Assembly: GCF_002149965.1 (NCBI RefSeq)
Contig: NZ_MSQB01000004.1
Span: 124,001 to 188,000, forward strand
Direction of reading: 5' to 3'
DNA from: Novosphingobium panipatense
Lineage (GTDB): Bacteria; Pseudomonadota; Alphaproteobacteria; Sphingomonadales; Sphingomonadaceae
Length of the DNA stretch: 64,000 nt
The notes below the pieces were generated by a model. That model was given only the letters and a program-made list of their open reading frames with translations. It did no database searches and had not been told where the DNA came from. Every line of letters starts with the position of its first letter. The stretch's first letter is position 1. The translations under genes were made by a program, and so were the position numbers. Shown piece after piece: positions 53,723 to 62,413 of this stretch.

Positions 53723-54526
53723 TCACATCGAAGGCGCGTAACCGCCGTTGAGAGGATAAGTCTGCCCGGTGATCCATTCGGCAGCGCCCGAGCACAGGAA
53801 GGTGACCAGCGCAGCGACGTCCGTGGATTTACCGCAGCGACGGATGGAATAGCGCGACATGAGCCCCCTCATGTGCTCTCCCTCCATGATTTCCGCCCGC
53901 TGCGCCTCCTCCATGTCCGGGAGCAGGGCCGAGAGCGATACGCAATTGGCGGTTACCTGGTAGCGCCCCAGCTCCTTCGCGATCGAACGCATGAACCCCT
54001 GCGCACCGGCCTTGGAAGAGGCATAGACCGCCAGCCGGGCCTCTCCCACGCGCCCCGAATCCGAAACGATAGTGACGATGCGGCCCCGCTGCGCTTCGAC
54101 CATGTTGGGAATGAAGGCGAAGCAGCAATTGTAGACACCGTAGAGATTGGTGCCGAGGTAGCGCTGCCAATTTGCGGGATCTTCTTCCCAGAAGTTCTGC
54201 GACGGCCGGATCGAGGCCCCGGGACCGGCCATGCCCGCGTTGTTCACCAGTACCGTCGCCGGGCCAAGTTCAGCCGTGATCGCGGCATTGGCCGCCCGCG
54301 CGGCATCCAGATCGGTCACGTCGAACGGCACTGCCAGCGCCGGAACCCCCAGTGCCCGCACCTCGGCAGCCACCGCCTCGGCGCGCTCCGGCACGAAATC
54401 GTTGATGGCGATGCCGCCCGCATTGTGCCGGGCCAGTTCCAGTGCCGTTGCCCTGCCCGCATTCTGACCTGCGCCGGTGATCACCGCCACCTGTCCGCCC
54501 AGATCGATCAAGTCACGTCCCTGCAT
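53723..54526 (-). CDS. Short-chain dehydrogenase/reductase (SDR)
   Basis: A 267-residue NAD(P)-dependent oxidoreductase. The nucleotide loop is VITGAGQNAGRATALELA, the structural motif NNAG is present and the catalytic residues are Ser in IVSDSGRVG and Tyr/Lys in YASSKAG. The tail FLCSGAAEWITGQTYPLNGGY is typical. ATG 54526 is preferred over GTG 54538. It shares its strand with the acyl-CoA dehydrogenase pair. Confidence 0.87.
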   Translation of the reverse strand: MQGRDLIDLGGQVAVITGAGQNAGRATALELARHNAGGIAINDFVPERAEAVAAEVRALGVPALAVPFDVTDLDAARAANAAITAELGPATVLVNNAGMAGPGASIRPSQNFWEEDPANWQRYLGTNLYGVYNCCFAFIPNMVEAQRGRIVTIVSDSGRVGEARLAVYASSKAGAQGFMRSIAKELGRYQVTANCVSLSALLPDMEEAQRAEIMEGEHMRGLMSRYSIRRCGKSTDVAALVTFLCSGAAEWITGQTYPLNGGYAPSM

Positions 54527-54652
54527 CCCTGCCCTCACAAATGTTCTGTCTGTTGCGGCAATTCTGGCATGCCCGCGCCTGCTCCGCGACGTCTCGAAGC
54601 CGGATATCGCGAGCGCGGTGAGGGCATCGCTGCAATGAGCGGTGCTAACCGA

Positions 54653-55570
54653 TTACCCCCAGAGCGCCTCCGCCGCCGCCAGCCCCTGCGCCCCGCGCCC
54701 GCCCAGTTCCGCCGTCAGCAACTTCAGCCGATAGGTCCACAAGTGCAGCGGATGTTCCAGCGTCATGCCCATGCCGCCGAGGAACTGGTGGTAGTCGTAG
54801 CACACCCGCTTTGCCGCCTCTTGCGCATGGAGCAGCGCCATGGCCGCATCGGCGTAATCCCCGCTCGCAGCCGCCCGCATGGCGAGCCAGTAGACGGTGT
54901 TGGTCACCACTTGCGCCTCTGCAAGGCGGTGCCGCATCGCCTGGAACGTCGCGAGCGGTCTCCCGAACTGCTTGCGCTCGGACACATATGTCACCACGCT
55001 TGTAAGCGCCGCGCCCAGCAGGCCCGCCGCTTCCGCCGCCATCGCGACACGCCATGCGCGGGTGATTTCGACCGGATCGACATCGTGCGCGATCGTGGCT
55101 TCGGGCAGGCCCGTGAGGAACGCCACCGGATAGGCATAGAGCGTATCCTCCTGCGCAGGAGCAATCAGCTCCTCACTCGCCGTGAAGCTGCGCACGCCGG
55201 AGGGGCCGACGACAACCACCGTCGCGCCGGGACGCAGGAAGCGCAGCAGCGCCGAAGTGCGCCCTTCCTCCACCAGGCAGAGCGGCCGCGGCAGTTCGGG
55301 ATCGATCAGCGGACGCACCAGCGCCGAGGCGGCCGCCTCCACGGCGAACGGCAGGCGGGCCAGCTTCTCCACCACCAGCGCAGCGGTGACAGGGCCGAGT
55401 TCCTCGACCGTCATGACATCGAGGAAACCGTTCTCCACCAGTGCCGCGTCGAGTTCTTCGCTTTCCAGCGCCAAGCCCGCATCATGCAGCGGAGCGGAGG
55501 CGAAGGGCCGCGCAAGGGCTTCGACGAAATCGAGGACCTGCCTCTGGTCTTCATTGAGAGCAAGCTGCAT
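54653..55570 (-). CDS. Acyl-CoA dehydrogenase, short subunit (pair 1)
   Basis: A 305-residue acyl-CoA dehydrogenase with a shortened N-terminal half compared with the usual ~380 residues. The C-terminal helical domain is clear: AAGLLGAALTSVVTYVSERKQFGRPLATFQAMRHRLAE (core SERKQFGRPLATFQAMRH) and YDYHQFLGGMGMTLEHPLHLW. Its ATG overlaps the stop of the larger dehydrogenase (TGATG), so the two are made together and likely form an alpha2beta2 enzyme like FadE/ChsE pairs of steroid catabolism. Confidence 0.85.
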   Translation of the reverse strand: MQLALNEDQRQVLDFVEALARPFASAPLHDAGLALESEELDAALVENGFLDVMTVEELGPVTAALVVEKLARLPFAVEAAASALVRPLIDPELPRPLCLVEEGRTSALLRFLRPGATVVVVGPSGVRSFTASEELIAPAQEDTLYAYPVAFLTGLPEATIAHDVDPVEITRAWRVAMAAEAAGLLGAALTSVVTYVSERKQFGRPLATFQAMRHRLAEAQVVTNTVYWLAMRAAASGDYADAAMALLHAQEAAKRVCYDYHQFLGGMGMTLEHPLHLWTYRLKLLTAELGGRGAQGLAAAEALWG

Positions 55571-56715
55571 CAGCGCGGCTCCCGGGGCAGTTCCAGCACG
55601 TCGCTGGCGATGATGTTGAGCTGGATCTCCGCCGATCCGGCGGCGACCCCGGCGACGATGCCGCGCTGGTGGTGCATCTTGAGATAAGGCGAAGCACCCG
55701 CGAGCGCTTCGGGCAGGAACTCCACCACGAATTCGCAGACGGCCCGCTCGGCCATGACGGTGGCGTAGCGTGCGGAACTGGACTCCGCGCCGATCGCCAG
55801 CCCGTCCACGCGCTTCTGCACGACGGCATAGTTGGCCGTGCCCGCCGCCTCGCAAAGCGCCGCGCAGCGCGCCGCTTCGATGCGAACATACTCGCGGGTG
55901 AAATCGCCGCGCTGCTTCAGCATCATGACCGCCCGGTCCAGCGCGGCGCGGGCCAGCGTGAAGCGAGGGATGCCCAGCCGCTCATTACGCAGGGAATAGG
56001 CGACGATCTCCCAGGCCTGCCCTTCCTCACCGAAGCGCGCGGTTTCGGGCACGTTGACGTCGTCGAAGAAGACCTCATGAATGTCGCCCTCGCCGATCAG
56101 CGAGGGAATCTGGCGCACGGTGATGCCCGGCGTGTCCATCGGCACGAGGACGATGGTGATACCCTTCTTGCGATCGTCGCTGGTGCGGGTCAGCAGGAAA
56201 CAGGTGTCGGCAAGCCCGGCGTAGGAGGTCCAGATCTTCTGGCCGTTGATGACGTAATTGCCGTCCTTCAACACGGCGCGGGTGCGCAGGCTGGCCAGGT
56301 CCGATCCGGCATCGGGCTCCGAAAAGCCCTGGCACCACAGCGATTCCCCGCGCGTGATCGGCTCCAGATAGCGTGCCTTCTGCTCAGGCGTGCCGTACTT
56401 TTCCAGCGTCGGGCCGATCCAGTTGACGTTCATGTACTGGCCGCCGCGCGGCTCACCGGCGATCCACATCTCTTCGGAAAGGATCTGCTGCTCCCACGGC
56501 CCCAGCCCCTCACCGCCCATCTCTTGCGTCCAGTGCGGGAACAGCAGGCCGACTTCGGCCAGCTTCACGCAGAACGTGCGCGCGAAGGCCGTCAGCGCGG
56601 GCGAGGCAGGGCCGTGTTCGGAGAACTTTTCCCAGTCACCCGGCAGGTTCGCCTGCAGGAAGTCGCGGATCCTGCGCCGGAACGCATCCTGTTCCTCGGT
56701 CCATTCGAACTGCAT
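55570..56715 (-). CDS. Acyl-CoA dehydrogenase, large subunit (pair 1)
   Basis: A 381-residue FAD enzyme that introduces an alpha-beta double bond in acyl-CoA. CQGFSEPDAGSDLASLRTRA is the FAD-binding signature (core GFSEPDAGSDLASL) and GQKIWTSYAGLADTCFLLTRT follows; the C-terminal HHQRGIVAGVAAGSAEIQLNIIA contains the helix before the active-site loop. The downstream short dehydrogenase overlaps its stop. Similar large subunits act on steroid side chains or rings with a short partner. Confidence 0.9.
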   Translation of the reverse strand: MQFEWTEEQDAFRRRIRDFLQANLPGDWEKFSEHGPASPALTAFARTFCVKLAEVGLLFPHWTQEMGGEGLGPWEQQILSEEMWIAGEPRGGQYMNVNWIGPTLEKYGTPEQKARYLEPITRGESLWCQGFSEPDAGSDLASLRTRAVLKDGNYVINGQKIWTSYAGLADTCFLLTRTSDDRKKGITIVLVPMDTPGITVRQIPSLIGEGDIHEVFFDDVNVPETARFGEEGQAWEIVAYSLRNERLGIPRFTLARAALDRAVMMLKQRGDFTREYVRIEAARCAALCEAAGTANYAVVQKRVDGLAIGAESSSARYATVMAERAVCEFVVEFLPEALAGASPYLKMHHQRGIVAGVAAGSAEIQLNIIASDVLELPREPR

Positions 56716-56826
56716 GGCATCCTTCGTCTTTGCTTTCCTCCGGCGTTACCCAGCGGGCAACGCCCTCACAAGCAAAGGGCCAACGCCCGGGCGAAAACCG
56801 CCGAGGTGGCTCCGGCGAATGGAAGC

Positions 56827-57600
56827 CTACTGCCGCACCGCGCCGATCGCGGCGGGGGAGACGTAGCGGGTGGTCGATATGCCGCCATCCACCGCGATGG
56901 TCTGTCCATTGACGAACCCCGCCTCATCCGAAGCGAGGAAAGCCGCCATGTTGCCGACGTCCCTGGCCGAGCAATCGCGTTGGAGAGGCGTCAGCTCGTG
57001 ATTGGTGCGGCGGAAGAAGTCGAGATCCCAGAACGCCGTCGTCATCTCGGTGCGCACCACGGTCGGCGCGATATAGTTGGAGCGGATGCCGTGCGGGCCG
57101 TATTCGGCGGCCATCGTCTGCATCAGGCCGATCTGCCCGGCCTTCACGGTGGAATATGCCCCGCCGCCCGGCGTGCCGTAAAGCCCCCAGGTCGATCCGA
57201 TGAACAGGATCGAACTCCCCTCTCCCATCACCCGCAATGCCTCACGGCAGAGCCGGAACGGAGCCCGCAGGGATATGCCCAGCACTTCGTCCAGCATGGC
57301 ATCGGTGGTCCGGTCCACCGGGCCGAAGTTGAACGATCCGGCGTTATTCACCAGCACATCCAGCCGACCGAACTTCTCCACCGCGGCATCGATGATGGCG
57401 CGCGGGGCTTCATCGGCCGTGGCATCGATGGCGATGAAGTCGAACTCGACCGAACCTGCCAGCGCGCCCTTGAGCGCTTGCAACTTCTCTGCATTGCGCC
57501 CGGTGCCGAGGACCTTGACGCCCCTCGCCCCCAGCGCCCGCACGATCGCCTCGCCGATGCCGCCTGCCGCTCCGGTGACGACTGCTACCTTGCCTTGCAT
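56827..57600 (-). CDS. Short-chain dehydrogenase/reductase (SDR)
   Basis: A 257-residue SDR with VVTGAAGGIGEAIVRALG as the cofactor loop, NNAG, catalytic Ser in LFIGSTWGLYG and AYSTVKAG (Tyr, Lys). The end is the standard FLASDEAGFVNGQTIAVDGG. GGGGGAGA precedes ATG 57600. It sits between the KstD-like gene (29 bases upstream) and dehydrogenase pair 1. Confidence 0.9.
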   Translation of the reverse strand: MQGKVAVVTGAAGGIGEAIVRALGARGVKVLGTGRNAEKLQALKGALAGSVEFDFIAIDATADEAPRAIIDAAVEKFGRLDVLVNNAGSFNFGPVDRTTDAMLDEVLGISLRAPFRLCREALRVMGEGSSILFIGSTWGLYGTPGGGAYSTVKAGQIGLMQTMAAEYGPHGIRSNYIAPTVVRTEMTTAFWDLDFFRRTNHELTPLQRDCSARDVGNMAAFLASDEAGFVNGQTIAVDGGISTTRYVSPAAIGAVRQ

Positions 57601-57629
57601 TCCCGTATCTCCCCCGCGGGCCGTAACGT

Positions 57630-59378
57630 TCAAACCATCGCGGCGTCGCGTGATGCGTTATCCGACGCTCGCTGGTTTCCCGCCCGTTCGGCAATGTCGT
57701 TGGCAGCTACGAACCCGAAGGTCATGGCCGGTCCGATGGTCGCCCCCGCCCCCGGATAGGTATCCCCAAAGGGCGTTCCCGAATTGTTGCCCGCCGCATA
57801 GAGCCCCGCAATCGGCTGCCCCGCCCCGTCCAGAACCCGCGCCCGCGCATCGCAGCGCAGGCCGCCCTTGGTGCCCAGATCGCCGTTGTTGATCGGCACC
57901 GCATAGAACGGCGCCTTCTCGATCGGCCCGATGTTCGGATTGGGTGTGGAGGAGGGATCGCCGAACATCTGGTCATAGGGATTCATGCCCCGCCCGAACT
58001 CGGGATCGACGCCGGTCTTCGCATAGGCGTTCATGTTGGCGACCGTCTGCCGCACCGCCTCCACCGGCAGATGCGTCTTGGCGCAAAGCTCCTCGATCGT
58101 ATCGGCGCGGAACAGGTAATGATCCCACCAGTCTTCCGGCACCTTGTGCTCGGGCGTATGGACCGTGGGCATGAGTCCGCCCGCGCTGAATTTCCTGCGA
58201 AACTTCGTATCGAAGATCAGCCAGCACGGACAGTTCGCACCACTCTCGATCTGATCGCGCACCATGGCCTGCCCGAACTGATCGTACCCGCAGGCCTCGT
58301 CCACGAAGCGCACGCCCTTGCGATTGACCACCACGCTCCATGGACGGCCGACATCGAACGCCGCCTGATGGATCTCGTGGAAGTTCGACGCGCCCTTCAT
58401 CGGCAGCATCATCGTCGGGATCCACCAGCCTTGCGAGGTATGCTCGGTGGACGCCCCCACCGCCTCTGCCGCGACCAGCGCCTCGCCGCGATTGCCATCC
58501 TCGGGCGTGGAGGAGTGCCGCGTCAGCCCCGGCACCGGATAGAAGCGATCCCGCAGCGCCTGATTCCACTCGAACCCGCCTGCCGCCAGCACCACGCCGT
58601 GCCGCGCCTCAACCGTATACTTGCGCCCGAAGTTGGACACCTCGATCCCGGTGACACGGCCACCCTCATCCACGGTCAGCCCTTCCAAAGCCGTTTCCAG
58701 CCGGAGATCGACCCCGCGCGCAAACACCTGCTCGTACGTCGCCCCCATAAGCGCGGCGCCTTGGGTGAACCGCTTGTCGCGGTGCGAGACCTTGCGCGTC
58801 GAGCGGTCCATCCAATACCGCCCGATCATCTTGCCCGCGACCATGCGCCAGCCTTTCGACTGCATCATCAGCGCAAACGTCTCGTTCAAGTCCATCGCAT
58901 AGCGGCCGAACAGCTTGAAGCGATTGTACTGCTCCCGCATCAGGGCATAGCGCCCGTCGCCCAGCCGCCGCCCGTCGAACGTCGGCACGATCACCGATCG
59001 ATCCGCCCGCGCGCCTGCTCGGTTCGGGAAATAGTCCGGCCACGCCGCCGCCGCGACCTCTACGCCGGTCGATTTCAGGAAGTACAGCATCTTCGGCGCT
59101 TCATCCACGAAGGCTTCCAGCCGCTCGCGGTTCACCGGCACGCCGATAGTGGCATCCAGATACTCCAGCGCGGAGGCGCGGCTGTCCCCCTGATCGCCGT
59201 CCAGCCCGTGGTTCGGTATCCACATCACCCCGCCCGAAGTTGCCGAAGTGCCGCCGAACTTGTGCGCTTTCTCGACGATCAGCACTTTCAGGCCAAGGTC
59301 CGCGCTGCGCAGCGCCGCCATCGCCCCAGCCGAGCCCGATCCCACCACCACGACATCGAAGCTCTCGCCTGCCGACAC
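57630..59378 (-). CDS. FAD-dependent 3-ketosteroid dehydrogenase-like flavoprotein
   Basis: A 582-residue flavoprotein of the succinate dehydrogenase/fumarate reductase-KstD group. FAD binding: VVVGSGSAGAMAALRSADLG and VEKAHKFGGTSATSGGVMWIP (core GGTSATSGG). The C-terminal NNGDLGTKGGLRCDARARVLD (core GDLGTKGG) and preceding Tyr (FYAVPINNGD) match the KstD steroid A-ring motif; the LYAAGNNSGTPFGDTYPGAG end is typical. GTG 59378 is preferred because GGGAGA lies 6 bases before it; GTG 59384 is also in frame. True delta-1 steroid activity is inferred. Confidence 0.85.
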   Translation of the reverse strand: MSAGESFDVVVVGSGSAGAMAALRSADLGLKVLIVEKAHKFGGTSATSGGVMWIPNHGLDGDQGDSRASALEYLDATIGVPVNRERLEAFVDEAPKMLYFLKSTGVEVAAAAWPDYFPNRAGARADRSVIVPTFDGRRLGDGRYALMREQYNRFKLFGRYAMDLNETFALMMQSKGWRMVAGKMIGRYWMDRSTRKVSHRDKRFTQGAALMGATYEQVFARGVDLRLETALEGLTVDEGGRVTGIEVSNFGRKYTVEARHGVVLAAGGFEWNQALRDRFYPVPGLTRHSSTPEDGNRGEALVAAEAVGASTEHTSQGWWIPTMMLPMKGASNFHEIHQAAFDVGRPWSVVVNRKGVRFVDEACGYDQFGQAMVRDQIESGANCPCWLIFDTKFRRKFSAGGLMPTVHTPEHKVPEDWWDHYLFRADTIEELCAKTHLPVEAVRQTVANMNAYAKTGVDPEFGRGMNPYDQMFGDPSSTPNPNIGPIEKAPFYAVPINNGDLGTKGGLRCDARARVLDGAGQPIAGLYAAGNNSGTPFGDTYPGAGATIGPAMTFGFVAANDIAERAGNQRASDNASRDAAMV

Positions 59379-59551
59379 CCGCACTCTCCCGAAACCTGTT
59401 CCCGGGCATCGTTATCGCGTCGGCGGCTTGCCCACGAAATGACCGCCACGGTACAGCGTCTTGCTTGGCTCTGCTTGTGCCCGCGCCGCGCTTGCGCCGA
59501 GGCGGCGGCACCGGACAGTTCCATGGCCAAGATTCGAGAGAAACCGGGAAG

Positions 59552-59869
59552 ATGATGACCGAAAAGACCTTCGTTGCCGCAGCCAGACTGGAAGACGTGC
59601 CCCCCGGCACCAAGCTCGTCGTGGAGGTGAACGGGATCAGCATGCTCCTCTGCAACACGATGGATCGCATCTTCGCCGTCCGCAACTTATGCAGCCACGC
59701 CTACGAGACGCTGGAATGCGGACGGATGCGGGGTGGCTGGATATCCTGCCCCGTCCACGGCGCGCGCTTCGATCTCGAAACCGGCGCGCCGATCAACCCG
59801 CCGGCGACCATGCCGATCGAGACTTACGCAATGCGGGTTGTCGGAGATGCCATCGAAGTAGAAGTTTGA
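59552..59869 (+). CDS. Rieske [2Fe-2S] ferredoxin
   Basis: A 105-residue Rieske-type ferredoxin with ligands C47 and H49 in NLCSHAYE and C66 and H69 in ISCPVHGARFD. GGGAAG precedes the tandem ATGs at 59552 and 59555. Such small Rieske proteins carry electrons to ring-hydroxylating oxygenases. No oxygenase or matching reductase gene is in the window, so its partner is elsewhere. It is divergent from the KstD-like gene. Confidence 0.92.
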   Translation: MMTEKTFVAAARLEDVPPGTKLVVEVNGISMLLCNTMDRIFAVRNLCSHAYETLECGRMRGGWISCPVHGARFDLETGAPINPPATMPIETYAMRVVGDAIEVEV

Positions 59870-60149
59870 AAGCAGGGGTGCCCCTCGGCGAAGCTCGGGA
59901 TAAACTCCGCCCCCTGCCCCCCCATTACCGTCTTCGTCACGCACGACTATTCGTTGTGCGCCCATAGCCGCGTAGGAAGACAAAATGGCTGCGCCGCAAG
60001 GAGCGCACTACGGAAAGGTAGCGCGCAACGAAGACATTCTGCGGGTCTGGGGAATCATCCCCCAGAATCCTTCCCTTCTCTTCCCGATATCGCCGCAGCG
60101 ACCCGCCGCCGTCTGGACGCCCCGACACCCCATCGGCACAGACAAGGAC

Positions 60150-61337
60150 ATGACCAACGACCTAGAAGCCCTGCAGCGCGAAGTCCGCAGCTTCCTCGCC
60201 GCCGAAGCGCCCACCGGCTGGCGCGATGCCAGCCGCACGCAGGACGATTTCGTCCGCACCCAGCGGGACTGGTTCGGCAAGCTCGTCCGCGCCGGATACG
60301 CCATCCCGCATTGGCCCGCCGAATATCCTGGCGGCGGTCGCAGTCTGGCCGAACAGAAAGTGATCTACGAGGAACTGGCCGGCGCCGATTGCCCGCGCCT
60401 GCTGCTCTCGTTCGTCTCCACCTACCACGCCTTCGCCACGCTACACGAATGCGGCAATGCCGAGCAGAAGGCACGCTATCTGCCGAAGATCCTTGAGGGC
60501 GAGACGTGGTGCCAGGGCTTTTCGGAGCCCGGCGCCGGATCGGACCTTGCCGCGATCAAGACGCGGGCCGAGCTGCAATCACGCCCGGACGGCGACGTCT
60601 ACGTCATCAATGGCCAGAAAGTCTGGTCGACGATGGCCCAGTTCGCCGACAAGTGCCTGCTGCTGGCGCGCACTTCGTCCGACGGCGTGAAGCAGGCGGG
60701 CATCACCTACCTGCTGATGGACATGAAGGCGCCCGGCGTCACCGTCCGCCCGATCCACCAGATCCAGGGGGACGAGGAGTTCGCCGAAATCTTCCTAGAC
60801 AACGTGGAGATCCCGGCCTCCGAACGCGTGGGAGAGGAAGGCAAAGGCTGGGCCGTGGCACAGGCGACGCTCGCCTCCGAACGCGGGCTGACGCTGATGG
60901 AATTGTCTTACCGAATGCGCGGCGCGCTGGGCCGCGTGGCCAAGCTGATCCGCGATCATGGGCACACGGAAGATCGCGGCGTGCTGCGCGATTTCGGCGT
61001 GCTGGTCACGCAAGTGGACGCCGTCTGCGCGATTGCCGACCAATTCCTCGACAATCGCATCAACGGGATCGAGCGCATGGGCGACGCCTCCATCGTCAAG
61101 AACGCCTATAGCCGTGCGCTGCGGGCCTATTCGGCGCTGGGCCTGCGACTGGGCGGCATGGACGAACAATACGTCGCGCCGATCACTTTCGGCGATCTCA
61201 ATACCGGCAACTGGATGGCCGATTTCATGAATTCCTATGCCTGGACCATCGCCGGCGGCAGCGAGGAAGTGCAGCGGGGCATCATCGCCGAACGCATGCT
61301 GGACATGCCGCGAGAGCCGAAGGGGTGGGTGCTGTGA
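60150..61337 (+). CDS. Acyl-CoA dehydrogenase, large subunit (pair 2)
   Basis: A 395-residue acyl-CoA dehydrogenase. CQGFSEPGAGSDLAAIKTRA (core GFSEPGAGSDLAAI), then INGQKVWSTMAQFADKCLLLARTS in part, and the C-terminal NSYAWTIAGGSEEVQRGIIAERML in part, are family motifs. ATG 60150 follows AAGG; the frame stays open upstream to 59985 without family sequence. Its stop is overlapped by the GTG of the short partner (GTGA). Confidence 0.9.
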   Translation: MTNDLEALQREVRSFLAAEAPTGWRDASRTQDDFVRTQRDWFGKLVRAGYAIPHWPAEYPGGGRSLAEQKVIYEELAGADCPRLLLSFVSTYHAFATLHECGNAEQKARYLPKILEGETWCQGFSEPGAGSDLAAIKTRAELQSRPDGDVYVINGQKVWSTMAQFADKCLLLARTSSDGVKQAGITYLLMDMKAPGVTVRPIHQIQGDEEFAEIFLDNVEIPASERVGEEGKGWAVAQATLASERGLTLMELSYRMRGALGRVAKLIRDHGHTEDRGVLRDFGVLVTQVDAVCAIADQFLDNRINGIERMGDASIVKNAYSRALRAYSALGLRLGGMDEQYVAPITFGDLNTGNWMADFMNSYAWTIAGGSEEVQRGIIAERMLDMPREPKGWVL

Positions 61338-62338
61338 TCGAACTCAACGAACTGACCGACGCCGCGCAGAAGGCATTCCCGGCGGGTTCGCTCTCCCCCT
61401 CGCGCGATGAAAGCTGGGGGCTCGCCGCCGAGATGGGCTGGCTGATGGTGCGCCTGCCCGAAGAGGACGGCGGCCTTGGCTTTACCCGCGAGGCTTCGAC
61501 CGCGCTGCATCTGGAAATGGGGCGCGTGCTGGCCGCGATGCCGCTAATCTCGGCGCAGCTTGGCCTTCAGGCGATTGCCGCCAGCCACGACTTTGCCGAA
61601 CGGACCGATTGGCTGGAGCGGCTGGCCGGCGGCGAATATGCGCCGCTGCCGATGCTCTCCTCCAAGTTAACGCAAGGCTCGGATGGCACCGTTTCCGGCA
61701 CGATTTCCGGCGTCTTCGAAGGCGACATGGCGGTTGCCGTGGTCGCGCAGCTTCCCGGCGGCTATGCGTTAGTCCCACTGGATGCACCGGGCGTCTCGCT
61801 GGTCGAGCGGCCGATCTGGGATCCCAGCCGCCGCCTGTTCGACGTGGTGCTGGACGGTTTCACCCCTGCCCTGATGCTCACCGACGCGGCGGGCGCGAAG
61901 GCACTGCACGACCGGCTCTCGGGCGAGGCGCAACTCGCGCTCGCGGCCGATTGCATCGGCGCAGCAGGTGCGGCGCTCGACATGACGATCGAGTACATGA
62001 AGGTCCGCCGCCAGTTCGATCGGCCGATCGCGCTGTTCCAGGCCCTGAAGCACCGCGCAGCAGACATGAAGACACGCATCGTCGTCGCCGAAGCGCTGCT
62101 GTGGAAGCGCGTGCGGGACGAGAGCGCCAGCGTCACCGAACTCGCCGCCGCCAAAGTGCTGGCCGCCGAAGCCTTCCGCTTCGTGACCGAGGAAATGGTG
62201 CAGCTTCATGGCGGCATCGGCCTCACCGACGAGCATCCCTGCCACCTGTTCCTCAAGCGCGCGCTGCTGAACCTGCAACTTTGCGGCAATGCGGACCTGT
62301 GGAACGAGCGCGTGGGGCGCCAAGCCCTACAAACTTAA
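61334..62338 (+). CDS. Acyl-CoA dehydrogenase, short subunit (pair 2)
   Basis: A 334-residue acyl-CoA dehydrogenase with shortened N-terminal domain. YMKVRRQFDRPIALFQALKHRAADM (core RRQFDRPIALFQALKH) and VQLHGGIGLTDEHPCHLFLKRA are the C-terminal motifs. The start is GTG 61334, overlapping the upstream TGA; GTG 61325 is also possible. With the preceding gene it forms a second large/short pair like pair 1. Confidence 0.87.
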   Translation: MIELNELTDAAQKAFPAGSLSPSRDESWGLAAEMGWLMVRLPEEDGGLGFTREASTALHLEMGRVLAAMPLISAQLGLQAIAASHDFAERTDWLERLAGGEYAPLPMLSSKLTQGSDGTVSGTISGVFEGDMAVAVVAQLPGGYALVPLDAPGVSLVERPIWDPSRRLFDVVLDGFTPALMLTDAAGAKALHDRLSGEAQLALAADCIGAAGAALDMTIEYMKVRRQFDRPIALFQALKHRAADMKTRIVVAEALLWKRVRDESASVTELAAAKVLAAEAFRFVTEEMVQLHGGIGLTDEHPCHLFLKRALLNLQLCGNADLWNERVGRQALQT

Positions 62339-62413
62339 GGGACTTGCGGAAACCTGCCGGGCCGGTGACAGTTGAAGGTGCTTCACCGCCTTTGACGAGG
62401 AACCGGCCCGCCG

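Noticed and set aside
54653-55855. 400-codon version of the short acyl-CoA dehydrogenase starting at 55855
   Set aside because: The added N-terminus is out-of-family sequence lying over the larger dehydrogenase; ATG 55570 at the TGATG junction fits.
53873-59555. Rightward frames of 500-700 codons opposite the dehydrogenases, SDRs and KstD-like gene
   Set aside because: Antisense shadows of well-motifed enzymes; translations are Arg/His-rich without domains.
59240-59869. 209-codon version of the Rieske ferredoxin
   Set aside because: The extra 104 codons overlap the KstD-like gene and resemble no domain; tandem ATGs with an RBS at 59552 fit the 105-residue family size.
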